The notes under the pieces were generated by a model, which ran no database searches, was not told the origin of the DNA, and saw nothing but the letters and a program-made list of their open reading frames with translations. Positions 8,395-17,345 of a stretch of DNA of 64,000 nt are shown one piece after another. How positions within the stretch are numbered: position 1 is the stretch's first letter; each line of letters opens with the position of its first letter. The translations under genes were made by a program, and so were the position numbers. Source of the stretch: Acidobacteriaceae bacterium (GTDB lineage Bacteria > Acidobacteriota > Terriglobia > Terriglobales > Acidobacteriaceae); contig JAPWKE010000003.1 of NCBI GenBank assembly GCA_028283655.1, positions 2,852,001-2,916,000 of the forward strand, read 5' to 3'.

Positions 8395-10443
8395 CTACTC
8401 CCTGCTCTTCACGAAGCTGTAGCGCATCCCTGCGCGCACCATGCGCGGTGACGCCAGCGTCAACGACGGCGTTCTGCCTGCTTCGATCGAGCGGTCCAGC
8501 AGGTTTTGCGCTCCGGCATAGACCGACAGCCCGTGCCACAGCTTGCGATCTGTCTGCAGATCAAACCGCGCATAGGGATGCAGCACCAGCGTATTCAGAG
8601 CATCGTCATACATCTGCCCCTGATAGCTCGCGATCAAGTGCAACGCGGCCACCTTCGGCACCGCATAATTCGCCGTCGCCGTCACCGACTGCCGCGCCAC
8701 CTCGGGGATCCACTTGCCCAACAGGTTCGGCTGCGCGGCCGAGTCGCTGCGGAACGCAGTCACCGTCGCAAACGCAAGCTGGTACCCAAAGCCCACATCG
8801 AAGCCATGCCGCGTCACGCTCTGCCCTTCCAGCATCATGCCGCGTGAACGGATCTGCCCCAGGTTTTGACGCTGCAACGTCTGCGCCGATCCGCTCTGCG
8901 ACAACAGCACCGCTGAGATCGGTCGGTTTACCTCCGTCCAGAAGTACGTCGCACGCACGCGTCCCAGCGAGGCCCGCGCATACTCGCCGCCAAGCTCAAA
9001 GCCCGTTGCCCGCTCGGCCAGCAGCGAGTTGTTCGCCAGCGTCGTCTGCTGACCAACCTGCCCCGTGCGGTACAGCTCGTTGAACGTCGGGCCGCGAAAC
9101 GCGCGGAACGCCGTGGCACTCAGCGAGATACCATGCCCCAACCCACGCACGACACCCACACGAGGACTCGACACCAGCTCATCAATCTCCGGCTCCTTCG
9201 TGTGCGCGCTGCCGTTCGTCGAAACGCCGTCAAAGGTTCTGAAGCTATCCACACGCACCGATGCCGACACCGACCACTGCTTCCATCGCCAAATGCCGTC
9301 CACATAGCCGCCGATCGCACGCTGTCGCGCCGAGATCGCCGTTGTCGTGCCGATCACCCCGCTGCTGACCGGCGTCTCTCCATCGGTCGAGCGGTCATCG
9401 CGAAGATCAAATCCCATCGCTACGGAAACGTTCTTCACCACCTCGCGTGATGCCTGCAGCACCAGCCCCAACTCATCCGTAGGCACCCGCTGCAGCTTCG
9501 TCAGACTCTCCGAGTTGCGATCGCTCGCGATGCTCGAAAAGCTTTGCCGATAACCTTCGCGCGCACCGTACAAACGCACCGCCGCCGTGTTCTTCTCATG
9601 CGCCCAATCACCACCTGCGACATAGCGCCACAGACGCGTCGCATTCGTCTGCAACAACGTCCCGTTGCCGCGCGACTCGTTCAGCATATTGCCCCGCAGA
9701 AAGACGCTCACGTCCGGCAACAACGCGCCTGACCGAAGCTCCACGCGGGCCGCCTCACTTTGCACATTTGACTGCGAGTCCACCGCCCCACGCACCGACG
9801 GCGCTGTCGGCACATACCCTGCCGTCGACAACACGCTCAAAGAACCAAGCCCTGAAAACCTGCGCCCGCCGCCGGCAATCAACGCATCGCCAAGACCCGA
9901 CGACTGCTGCGCGCCGCCGGCGTTTGCCGCAAACGTGAACGCAGGCGTCGAAGGCGCAACGATCGGCACCACATCCATCACGCCGCCAATCGCTGACGAG
10001 CCGTACAGGTTCGCACTTCCGCCGCGCACTACATCCACTTCGCGAATCGCCAACGCGGGCACTTCGTTCCAGTGCACCCAACCACCAAAGGGATCGTTTA
10101 GCGCGGTCTGATCGCTCACTACCAGCGTGCGGCTCGCGGCGGTCGACCCAAGCCCGCGCAGGCTCACACCCTGCGACGTCGGGTTCGCCGACCATGAACT
10201 CGTTCGCCGAAATAACTGGAAGCCCGCCACAGCATGAAGCGCATCATCCAGCGTCAACCCTGGCGTCTGCTGCAACTGCTTCTGCGTTAACACCGCCACC
10301 GTCGTCGCTGCGTCAGAGACATTCGCCAGTCCTCGGTCCGTGGCCGTTACCGTAACGCTCTCCTTCACCACCGGCTTCTCCGGCGTCTGCGCACAAGCGA
10401 CTATCGGCATCACCCCTAGCGCAATCGCTGCACCAAACTTCAC
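8395..10443 (-). CDS. TonB-dependent outer-membrane receptor
   Basis: 682 residues from GTG 10443. This start has AGAGG 8 bases upstream and gives a clean signal peptide (MKFGAAIALGVMPIVACAQ), so it is preferred to the TTG at 10452. The TonB-box-like segment ESVTVTATD is followed by a plug domain (TPGLTLDDALHAVAGFQLFR, then RGLGSTAASRTLVVSDQTAL, VDVVRGGSANLYGSSAIGG). The rest is a beta-barrel with many amphipathic strands. It ends YSFVKSRE rather than in a terminal aromatic. The ligand is unknown; no riboswitch or Fur box was seen upstream. Confidence 0.9.
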   Translation of the reverse strand: MKFGAAIALGVMPIVACAQTPEKPVVKESVTVTATDRGLANVSDAATTVAVLTQKQLQQTPGLTLDDALHAVAGFQLFRRTSSWSANPTSQGVSLRGLGSTAASRTLVVSDQTALNDPFGGWVHWNEVPALAIREVDVVRGGSANLYGSSAIGGVMDVVPIVAPSTPAFTFAANAGGAQQSSGLGDALIAGGGRRFSGLGSLSVLSTAGYVPTAPSVRGAVDSQSNVQSEAARVELRSGALLPDVSVFLRGNMLNESRGNGTLLQTNATRLWRYVAGGDWAHEKNTAAVRLYGAREGYRQSFSSIASDRNSESLTKLQRVPTDELGLVLQASREVVKNVSVAMGFDLRDDRSTDGETPVSSGVIGTTTAISARQRAIGGYVDGIWRWKQWSVSASVRVDSFRTFDGVSTNGSAHTKEPEIDELVSSPRVGVVRGLGHGISLSATAFRAFRGPTFNELYRTGQVGQQTTLANNSLLAERATGFELGGEYARASLGRVRATYFWTEVNRPISAVLLSQSGSAQTLQRQNLGQIRSRGMMLEGQSVTRHGFDVGFGYQLAFATVTAFRSDSAAQPNLLGKWIPEVARQSVTATANYAVPKVAALHLIASYQGQMYDDALNTLVLHPYARFDLQTDRKLWHGLSVYAGAQNLLDRSIEAGRTPSLTLASPRMVRAGMRYSFVKSRE

Positions 10444-10591
10444 ACCCACCAACCTCTCACACCGTCACTACTCATAAGACGCGCGCATCGTCCTCGAAGC
10501 TGCGGAGCTACCGCTCATTTCGTTTTTGTCTTTACGTGGCGAAGCTTAGCGGCCTTAGCGCCGTGCCATCTTCTTTGCTGCATTCAGCCGC

Positions 10592-10622
10592 AAAAAGGGC
10601 GCAGCCGAAGCCGCGCCCTTTC
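10592..10622 (-). terminator. Intrinsic terminator after gatA
   Basis: Read on the minus strand: AAAGGGCGC, a 10-base loop, GCGCCCTTT, then further T residues. It lies 17 bp beyond the gatA stop codon. Confidence 0.8.
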
Positions 10623-10638
10623 CGTACATCGTCAACAG

Positions 10639-12106
10639 CTAGGCCTTCTGACCAGCCTCGATCGCCGCCCCCACACGCAGCATCGTCGCTTCATTGAAGT
10701 GCTTCGCCAGCACCTGCACACCGATCGGCAGACCCGCCGACGTGTAGCCTGCCGGAACGCTCATGCCGCAGATACCCGCCAGCGACGCCGCCACCGAGTA
10801 GATGTCCTCGAGGTACATCTTCAGCGGATCATCCGTCTTCTCGCCCAGCTTGAACGCAGGCGTCGGGGTCACGGGGCACACAATCGCATCAACCGTCTCG
10901 AACGCCGAGAGGAAGTCGCGAGCCAGCAGCGTACGCACCTGCTGCGCCTTGCGATAGTACGCGTCATAGTAGCCCGCCGAAAGCACGTACGTGCCCAGCA
11001 GGATGCGGCGCTTCACCTCTGCGCCAAAGCCCTCATCGCGCGAGTGCTGATACATCGACGCCAGCGTGTTCGCCTCTGCGGCACGCAGCCCAAAGCGCAC
11101 ACCATCGAAGCGCGAAAGGTTGGAGCTCGCCTCCGCCGTCGCCAGAACGTAGTACGTCGGTACGGCGTACTTCGTGTGCGGGAGCGCAACGGTTTCGACC
11201 GTGCATCCCGCAACTCGCAGATCGTCCAGCGACTTCTCAATCGCCGCGCGAATCTCCGGATCAAGACCTTCGCCGAAGTACTCGGCAGGAACGCCAACCT
11301 TCAGCCCGCTCACCGGCTTCGCCAACTCTGCGCTGTAATCCACCACCGGCTGCTCGGACGCGGTCGCATCCTTGCCATCCGGCCCGGCCAGCACGCCCAG
11401 CATCGTAGCGGCGTCCGCCACCGAACGCGTAAACGGGCCCACGCGATCCAGCGACGAAGCAAACGCAATCAAACCGAAACGCGAGTACGCGGCCGTACGT
11501 CGGCAACACACCGACCACATCGCAAAACGCCGCAGGCTGGCGGATCGAGCCGCCTGTGTCCGTACCCAGCGAAGCCACGCACAACCCGGCAGCGACAGCC
11601 GCAGCCGAGCCACCCGACGAGCCACCCGGAACACGGTCCAGAGCCTTCGGATTCTTCACCGGGCCGTACGCCGAGTTCTCATTCGACGAGCCCATCGCGA
11701 ACTCATCGCAGTTCAGCTTGCCCAGCAACACTGCGCCAGCAGCTTCGAGCTTCGACACAACCGTCGCGTCATACGGCGGATGGTAGCCCTTCAAAATCTT
11801 CGACGACGCCGTCGCAGGCGCGCCCACCATCGTCAGCACATCTTTTACGCCGATCGGCACACCGGCCAGCGGGCCGAGTGCTTCGCCTGCCTTGGCAGCA
11901 GCGTCGATCTTCTCCGCCTGCGCGAAGGCGCGCTCTTTGGTCAGAGCAAGATACGTGTTCAGGCCATCGTTCTCACGCGGGTCAATGGCGGCGATGCGCT
12001 CATAATGCTGCTCCGCAAGCGCGCGCGCAGAAATAGTTCCGGCAGCTACGCGTTCGCGAGCCGCAGAGAGCGACAGTGTTTCGAGTTCGGTATGAGGTCC
12101 GTTCAT
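10639..12106 (-). pseudogene. gatA: gatA, Asp/Glu-tRNA amidotransferase subunit A, split by a +1 frameshift
   Basis: GatA is the amidase subunit that supplies ammonia from glutamine for GatB to amidate Glu-tRNA(Gln) or Asp-tRNA(Asn). Frame 1 from ATG 12106 encodes the N-terminal half with the amidase catalytic region: GVPIGVKD with the Lys, GSSNENSAYGPVKNP, and PGGSSGGSAAAVAAG plus GTDTGGSIRQPAAFC carrying the Ser-cisSer-Lys triad. The frame is lost after GVLPTYGRV near 11486. The next frame continues exactly with SRFGLIAFASSLDRVGPFTR to the normal C-terminus. One extra base restores everything. As gatA is normally essential where transamidation is used, a sequencing error or a very recent mutation is likely. 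Confidence 0.93.
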
Positions 12107-12187
12107 CAGAGGAAACTTTGCTCGTGGCCAGTAGGCCTGGGGAAGTTGCGGCAGAGCCGCGTTATCAATCGAAGCCGTCGAGAGCGC

Positions 12188-12535
12188 CTAGCGCTCAATC
12201 ACCTTCGGAACCTTAAAGAAGCGGCCATCGCTCTCCGGGGCCTCGGCCATCACCGCAGCGCGGTCTACCGAAGGCTTCACCGCATCGACACGCAGCGTTT
12301 CGCCATGCGTTGCGGGTGCCAGGCCGAGCACCTCACTGGCCTGCGCCATTGCGGGCACACCCGTTACGTCCAGTTCGTTCAGCTCGGCAATGTAGCCCAG
12401 CACCGCGTTCAAATCCTTTGCCATGCGAGGCAGTTCTTCGGCCGTCAGCTCCACGTTGGCAAGCTGCGCCACATGGCGCACTTCTTCCAGCGATACCGCG
12501 CCGCTGCTGCTCGACTCAATGCTCGATTCACTCAT
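12188..12535 (-). CDS. gatC: Asp/Glu-tRNA amidotransferase subunit C
   Basis: Small subunit that stabilises the GatAB complex. 115 residues from ATG 12535. A serine-rich N-terminal extension (MSESSIESSSSGAVS) precedes the family core LEEVRHVAQLANVELTAEEL. It ends ESDGRFFKVPKVIER, the typical GatC ending. It lies 81 bp upstream of gatA and 32 bp downstream of the DUF721 gene, in one minus-strand run. gatB is not in this window. Confidence 0.95.
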   Translation of the reverse strand: MSESSIESSSSGAVSLEEVRHVAQLANVELTAEELPRMAKDLNAVLGYIAELNELDVTGVPAMAQASEVLGLAPATHGETLRVDAVKPSVDRAAVMAEAPESDGRFFKVPKVIER

Positions 12536-12567
12536 CGTTATCTTTATCCTTGGGCCCGCAGCCCGGC

Positions 12568-12864
12568 TCACCGGACGCGACGCGCCTCTTCGAAGTGTAT
12601 CCCGGCCACCTTCACTCCCGCGACCCGGCCCAGGTCCTTGGCCAGTTGCGAACGCCTGTCCAGAAACTCGGTAAACCACTGCGCCGTGTCCACCCGCACG
12701 TGCAGCACGCTCTCCGCGTCCAGGCGCATCACCTCGCCATGTGCGGCCAGCGCGGCGCCGCAGACCACCTGCCACGCCGCCACCAGCCTGTCTTCTTCCG
12801 CAAGATCGCGCAGGCTCTTCGCCAGCGAATCGCGCAGCACGTCACGCATTCGGTTCAGGCTCAT
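12568..12864 (-). CDS. DUF721 (DciA-like) family protein
   Basis: 98 residues from ATG 12864. Its start codon shares ATGA with the stop of the upstream glycosyltransferase gene, a sign of translational coupling. The segment DRLVAAWQVVCGAALAAHGE followed by VLHVRVDTAQWFTEFLDRRS matches the short DUF721 domain, which in DciA proteins recruits the replicative helicase. Whether this short protein loads DnaB is not shown here. Confidence 0.8.
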   Translation of the reverse strand: MSLNRMRDVLRDSLAKSLRDLAEEDRLVAAWQVVCGAALAAHGEVMRLDAESVLHVRVDTAQWFTEFLDRRSQLAKDLGRVAGVKVAGIHFEEARRVR

Positions 12865-14012
12865 CGCAACACCTTCATCGCCTGCTCCACCGTCACGGCC
12901 ATAGCCGCCGCCTCCGGCACATGGGCCAGCACAAACTCTCGATAGCGCGCCAGAAATAGCGGAGTCGCAAAGCTTTCCGCCCACGCTCGCGCCGCAGAAG
13001 GCGCAAACACTGGCTCGCCTTCGGCTTCCCAGCGCAGAATCGCCTCGGCCACGGACTCAGGGGTCTGCTCGCCAAAGTACGTGCCGGTCTCCGGAGCCTT
13101 TACCGTCTCCAGCGACCCGCCCGCACCGTACGCGATCACCGGCCGCCCACAAGCCTGCGCCTCCAGCGGAATCATCCCGAAGTCTTCATCTGCTGCAAAC
13201 AATAGCGCCCGGCAACGCGCAAACTCGCCCCAAAGCTCCGCCGTCGGCAGCTCGCCCAGAAACTCAATCTGGCTATCGCCCGCGGCCAGCGCTTTCAGCT
13301 TTTCCAGCTCCGGTCCGGCACCCGCCACACGCAGCTTGCGGCCGAGCTTGCGGCACGCCTCGATCAGCAACTCCGTCCGTTTGTAGGAAACCAGCCGCCC
13401 CGCGCACAGATACGCTTCCCCGACCGGCGCATCCAGCGTCAGCGGCGCTCGGTGGAGATCAATCGGGGGATGAATTACCTCGCTCGGCTTGTCATAGCAG
13501 CGCGCAATGCGATCGGCCACGTACGCCGAGTTGGCCAGAAACCACGTCACCCGCTGGGCCGCTCTGTGGTCCCAGCGACGCACCCGAGGAGCCGTCAGCG
13601 TAAACGCCGCACCGGTCACCGTGCCCATGGCGGCCCGGTACTGCGCAAAACCGTCCCACAGATAGCGCATCGGTGAGTGGCAGTAGCAGATATGACGCGC
13701 TCCCGCGTCCAGCCGAACGCCTTTTACGGGGCCAGAGTCCGACGACAGAACCAGATCGAAGCCGCGCAGGTCCAGCGACTCCGCAGCCTGCGGATACAGT
13801 GGCAGAAAATGCCTGTGATTCGTTCTAGCCAGGGGCAGTTTCTGCAGAAAGGAAGTATGCAGCTTACGCCCGGCAAAGCTCTCCGGCGTTCCCGCCGGTC
13901 CGGCTACCAGGGTAAAAATCTCCGCCGAAGGAAAGAGCGCAGCAATGCACTCCGCGACGCGCTCTCCGCCGCCCCGCGTGACAAACCAGTGATGAACTAC
14001 GGCAATCCGCAC
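12861..14012 (-). CDS. Glycosyltransferase family 4
   Basis: 383 residues. The N-terminal VVHHWFVTRGGGERVAECI is typical of GT4 enzymes of the mannosyltransferase type. The C-terminal donor domain has CAGRLVSYKRTELLIEAC and an EX7E-type motif, EDFGMIPLEAQACGRPVIAY. It probably transfers a nucleotide-sugar residue in assembly of an exopolysaccharide or O-antigen. It lies 25 bp downstream of the initiating sugar transferase, forming a two-gene polysaccharide unit that continues into DUF721-gatC-gatA. Acceptor and donor are unknown. Confidence 0.9.
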   Translation of the reverse strand: MRIAVVHHWFVTRGGGERVAECIAALFPSAEIFTLVAGPAGTPESFAGRKLHTSFLQKLPLARTNHRHFLPLYPQAAESLDLRGFDLVLSSDSGPVKGVRLDAGARHICYCHSPMRYLWDGFAQYRAAMGTVTGAAFTLTAPRVRRWDHRAAQRVTWFLANSAYVADRIARCYDKPSEVIHPPIDLHRAPLTLDAPVGEAYLCAGRLVSYKRTELLIEACRKLGRKLRVAGAGPELEKLKALAAGDSQIEFLGELPTAELWGEFARCRALLFAADEDFGMIPLEAQACGRPVIAYGAGGSLETVKAPETGTYFGEQTPESVAEAILRWEAEGEPVFAPSAARAWAESFATPLFLARYREFVLAHVPEAAAMAVTVEQAMKVLR

Positions 14013-14037
14013 AGGGTTCAGAGTACGCGAAAGGCGC

Positions 14038-14787
14038 TTAGTACGCGCCGTCCTGGTTGACGACAGACGTCACGGTACGCACCAGAATCATCAAGTCGCC
14101 GCGGAAAGACCAGTTGCGCGCATAGCTGCGATCCAGCTCAACCCGCTCGGCATACGTGGTGCGCGAACGCCCCGAGACCTGCCACAGACCGGTAATTCCC
14201 GGCGTTACGGCCGAGTAGTCCGCAAACGAATCGCCATACTTCTCGACCTCAGTCGCTACGATGGGACGCGGCCCCACCAGACTCATCGAGCCCGTCAGAA
14301 CGTTCCAAAGCTGCGGCAACTCATCCAGCGAAGTACGACGGAGGAAGGAGCCCACGCGCGTCACGCGCGGATCATTCTGCAATTTGTGCGTATGCAGCCA
14401 CTCTGCCCGGGCTTCTGGATGCGCCTTCAGGTACTGGTCGAGCACCTCTGCGGAGTTCACGCACATCGTCCGAAACTTCCACATAGAGAAGAAGTCGCCA
14501 TGCGAGCGAATGCGGCGATGAAAGAAGAAAATCGGGCCGGGTGAGGTCAAGCGTATTGCCGCAGCGATCACCACGACGACAGGAACCAACACAGGCGAAA
14601 TCGCGAGAACCACTGCAACATCAAAAAATCGCTTCACAATACGGTAACGAAAGAAGCTTCGGGGAGTCGAAGCTATACGTACGCGCTTAGGCGCGTAGAC
14701 GGGTATGGCGGAATCTGAATCGTACAAACGCCCTACAGTACTGCTGCTCTCTGTGTGCTGTTCATGTAAAGCCATAGGCGACAGCAT
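14038..14787 (-). CDS. Undecaprenyl-phosphate sugar phosphotransferase (polyprenyl glycosylphosphotransferase)
   Basis: Initiates polysaccharide synthesis by moving a sugar-1-phosphate from a UDP-sugar onto undecaprenyl phosphate in the inner membrane. 249 residues. A cytoplasmic N-tail of about 45 residues is followed by one membrane segment (KRFFDVAVVLAISPVLVPVV). The catalytic domain has SPGPIFFFHRRI, FSMWKFRTM, RRTSLDELPQLWNVLTG, SLVGPRP and PGITGLWQVSGRS. It lacks the N-terminal multi-TM CoA-binding-like domain of WbaP, so it is the short form. A second start, MALHEQ at 14775, is possible. Confidence 0.92.
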   Translation of the reverse strand: MLSPMALHEQHTESSSTVGRLYDSDSAIPVYAPKRVRIASTPRSFFRYRIVKRFFDVAVVLAISPVLVPVVVVIAAAIRLTSPGPIFFFHRRIRSHGDFFSMWKFRTMCVNSAEVLDQYLKAHPEARAEWLHTHKLQNDPRVTRVGSFLRRTSLDELPQLWNVLTGSMSLVGPRPIVATEVEKYGDSFADYSAVTPGITGLWQVSGRSRTTYAERVELDRSYARNWSFRGDLMILVRTVTSVVNQDGAY

Positions 14788-15053
14788 TCTCCAAAAATTG
14801 ACAGCCAGATCAGTTGGGTTTCAACGGCCACTCAAATTACAAGCTTTAGGTACAAGAGAAGAGTGAAGGAGAAACAGGTTTTATTTAATCTAGCCTCAAT
14901 TGTATGGGGCTGGACTGAATTCCTAGACTGAGGTGGTGTCGTCTGATATCACCTAACGTTATTTTTTTGAACACTCGCACGTCCTGGGCAGACAAATCCT
15001 ACAGGACGCAACTACGTTCTAGAGTTACGCAAATATTGCTCTAATCTAGTTCG
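14788..15053. promoter_or_regulatory. AT-rich divergent promoter region of the sugar transferase and rfbC
   Basis: A clearly AT-rich stretch between divergent genes. Upstream of rfbC, TAATCT at 15042-15047 lies only 6 bases before the ATG and no Shine-Dalgarno is visible. This suggests a leaderless rfbC transcript; a -35 is not clear. No other gene is seen in the stretch. Confidence 0.45.
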
Positions 15054-15611
15054 ATGCAAGTTCTGGATACAACGCTGTCTGACGTCAAGCTGCTCCGCCC
15101 TCAAAAGTTCGGCGATGCCCGCGGCTGGTTCACCGAAACTTATAACGCAATGCGTTTTGAAGCGGCAGGGCTCCCGGCACAGTTTGTGCAGGACAACCAG
15201 TCGTTTTCCACCCGTGGCGTCCTCCGCGGTCTGCATTATCAGCTCGGCGAGCCCCAGGGTAAGCTGGTGCGCGTGCTCAGCGGCCACATTTGGGACGTTG
15301 CCGTCGACATTCGCCAGTCTTCGCCCCAGTTCGGCCAGTGGGCAGGCTTCCACCTCAAGCCCGTAACCGACGACGGCGCGCTGGAAATGCTGTGGATTCC
15401 CGAAGGGTTTGCCCACGGCTTCCTCGTCCTCTCCGAGACAGCCGAAGTCCTCTACAAGACCACGCGCGGCTACTATCCCGCAGGCGAACGCTGCCTTGTC
15501 TGGAACGACCCCAAGCTCGCCATTACCTGGCCGCTCGAGGGGCTCGACGTCTCCGTCTCCGGCAAGGACGCCATCGGCAAACTGCTCTCCGAAGCCGAAC
15601 TGCCCGAGTAA
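15054..15611 (+). CDS. rfbC: dTDP-4-dehydrorhamnose 3,5-epimerase
   Basis: Epimerises C3 and C5 of dTDP-4-keto-6-deoxyglucose in dTDP-L-rhamnose synthesis (RmlC step). 185 residues, a cupin fold of the usual length. GDARGWFTETY is near the N-terminus. GVLRGLHYQ holds the catalytic base His61. Lys70 follows in PQGKLVRVLSG, then WDVAVDIRQSSP, WIPEGFAHGF and EVLYKTTRGYY with the active-site Tyr134. The other rml genes are not in the window. Its place among glycosyltransferases fits a surface-polysaccharide role. Confidence 0.96.
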   Translation: MQVLDTTLSDVKLLRPQKFGDARGWFTETYNAMRFEAAGLPAQFVQDNQSFSTRGVLRGLHYQLGEPQGKLVRVLSGHIWDVAVDIRQSSPQFGQWAGFHLKPVTDDGALEMLWIPEGFAHGFLVLSETAEVLYKTTRGYYPAGERCLVWNDPKLAITWPLEGLDVSVSGKDAIGKLLSEAELPE

Positions 15612-15615
15612 GCAA

Positions 15616-15707
15616 AGGAAACAAGGAAAGGCGAGGAAGCAGGAGAGCAGGATGTGGATGACGATTCATCCCTTCCTGCTTCCTTGCTCTTGCTCGCCTT
15701 TCCTTAC
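15616..15707. repeat. Purine-rich imperfect inverted repeat between rfbC and gmhB
   Basis: The left arm at 15625-15652 begins GGAAAGGCGAGGAAGCAGGA. The right arm at 15671-15703 is its imperfect reverse complement (ends CTCGCCTTTCC). It lies in the convergent rfbC-gmhB gap, where it could form a long hairpin. The same sequence type occurs at 51343-51466. Confidence 0.7.
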
Positions 15708-15719
15708 ATCGTTACCGCG

Positions 15720-16268
15720 CTACCCCTGTTCGCGCAGCCATTGCTCCATTTCAGCCAGCGAGTCGATCGTGATCGAGTCGCCCGCACACGCCTCGGGCTC
15801 CGTGCCCCGGATGAGAAACGCCTGGCGCAGCCCCGCTGCGTTCGCCGCACCCACGTCCGAGCAGCGGTCCCCAACCATCACGGATCGCGACAGATCGAGT
15901 CCGTGGTCCTGTGCCGCGCGCAGCAGCATCCCCGGCCCAGGCTTGCGGTCATCGCTCTCCCTCTGGTACTCCCCTACACCCTGGCGAGGATGAAACGGGC
16001 AGTAGTACACCGCATCTAAACGTGCGCCTTCGGCCGCAAACTCCGCACGCATCCAGTCCATCAGCGTATGAAACTGCGCTTCGGTGTAATACCCGCGCGC
16101 GATACCGCTCTGGTTGGTGACGACGACCGTCCGGTACCCAAGCTCCATCGCCGTGCGCACCAGCGGAAAGATCCCATCGACCCAGCGGACATCCTCGCTG
16201 CGATACAGATACCCGACCTCGTGGTTCACCACACCGTCGCGGTCCAGAAATAACGCACGTTCGCCCAT
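15720..16268 (-). CDS. gmhB: HAD-IIIA phosphatase, GmhB-like (heptose 1,7-bisphosphate 7-phosphatase family)
   Basis: 182 residues from ATG 16268, which overlaps the stop of the upstream glycosyltransferase by one base (TGATG). HAD motif 1 is LFLDRDGVVN, motif 2 VVVTNQSGIARG, motif 3 RKPGPGM and motif 4 VMVGDRCSDV. The first half of the GmhB zinc site (CPFH) is present, but the usual C-x-C before RKP is replaced by SDD, so the zinc site looks incomplete. The gene pair with a GT9 heptosyltransferase supports a role in ADP-heptose or related sugar synthesis. Confidence 0.85.
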   Translation of the reverse strand: MGERALFLDRDGVVNHEVGYLYRSEDVRWVDGIFPLVRTAMELGYRTVVVTNQSGIARGYYTEAQFHTLMDWMRAEFAAEGARLDAVYYCPFHPRQGVGEYQRESDDRKPGPGMLLRAAQDHGLDLSRSVMVGDRCSDVGAANAAGLRQAFLIRGTEPEACAGDSITIDSLAEMEQWLREQG

Positions 16269-17339
16269 CAAACCTCTCCCAATTGCACCAGTTGCTGCGG
16301 CGCGGTGTGCTTCGGCACGCGCACTCTCGGCAGCACGGGTTGCCCGTCGCGCCGAGCCTTCAGCAGCACTTCAATCTCTCCCACCACCATCGCCGGAGTG
16401 ATTTGCTGCATGCACTTGTTATCGCTGCACGCCGCGTAATCGCGCCCGTCGTAGCAGGGTCTGCAGGCAAAGCCTTCCCCGCCCCAGTAGCGCCACGGAG
16501 TTATGCCGCTGTGGCAAACGCCCGCGCGGATCCACCGGCCCAAACACCGCTACGATACCCGCCTGCGTGATGCCCGCCAGGTGCAGCGGCCCGGTGTCGT
16601 GCGTGCAAACCACATCCGCGCTGGCGAACAAGGCAATCGTCTCCGGCAACGCAAACTTCGCCGTCACATCCACCACACCCAGCGACGCAAAGTGTTCCGA
16701 AGCCCAGCGATCGTCCGGCCCGCCCGCCAGCACCACTTCATGTCCGCGAGCGATCAGTTCCCGCGCCACGGCCACATAGCTCTCCACCGGCCAGCGGCGC
16801 AGCGCATCGTCACGCAACGCATTGCGAGCACCAGCCGCCACCATCACCACCCGGGCCTTGCCCGCGACACGCGCCAGTGGGCTCTCCGGCAACGTATCCG
16901 GCAGCACAGGAGCCAACTGCTGCGGCAGGACATCATCCTTACGCCCCAGCAGCAGCCGCGCATACTCGTCCGTATGGTGCCGACCGGGCAGCAGCGAAAA
17001 CTCGCGCTCCGTAGCCGACAGCAAAAACTTCCGCTTCGCCCGCACCGGCAGCGTCAGCACGCGATATCGGCTGTCGTAATAAAGCGTCGCCACCAGGTCA
17101 TATCGTTGGGCCAGAAGCCTTCGCCACAACGCAAGAATCGCCGCAGGCTTTCCACCCAGCAGCGCCTTGTCGTCCACCTCGAGCACATTGATCCAGCCAT
17201 AAAGGCGAAGCACCTGCGCCGCAGCGCGACCGCATACCCAGTCAATCGTCCAGCCCTGCTCCTGCAGGGCGCGCGCTCCGGGGATCGCCATGACGACGTC
17301 GCCAATCGCTCCTAGCTTTACGACAAGCGCACGCGGCAT
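16268..17339 (-). pseudogene. Glycosyltransferase family 9 (heptosyltransferase-like), split by a +1 frameshift
   Basis: From ATG 17339 the protein starts MPRALVVKLGAIGDVVMAIP, the GT9/ADP-heptose transferase N-terminus, with VVMVAAGARNALRDDALRRW and VVCTHDTGPLHLAGITQAG further on. The frame shifts near 16488. After FGPVDPRGRLPQRHNSVAL the correct continuation, WGGEGFACRPCYDGRDYAAC, is in the next frame and runs to 16268. A single extra base explains it. The C-terminal segment carries a Cys-rich stretch typical of lipopolysaccharide heptosyltransferase II-like proteins. Either a sequencing error or a recent pseudogene. Confidence 0.88.
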
Positions 17340-17345
17340 CGGCGG

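Noticed and set aside
11470-11500. Programmed +1 frameshifting in gatA
   Set aside because: No slippery codon pair, rare codon or stimulatory structure is visible. A plain one-base insertion explains the break, and a similar one occurs in the GT9 gene.
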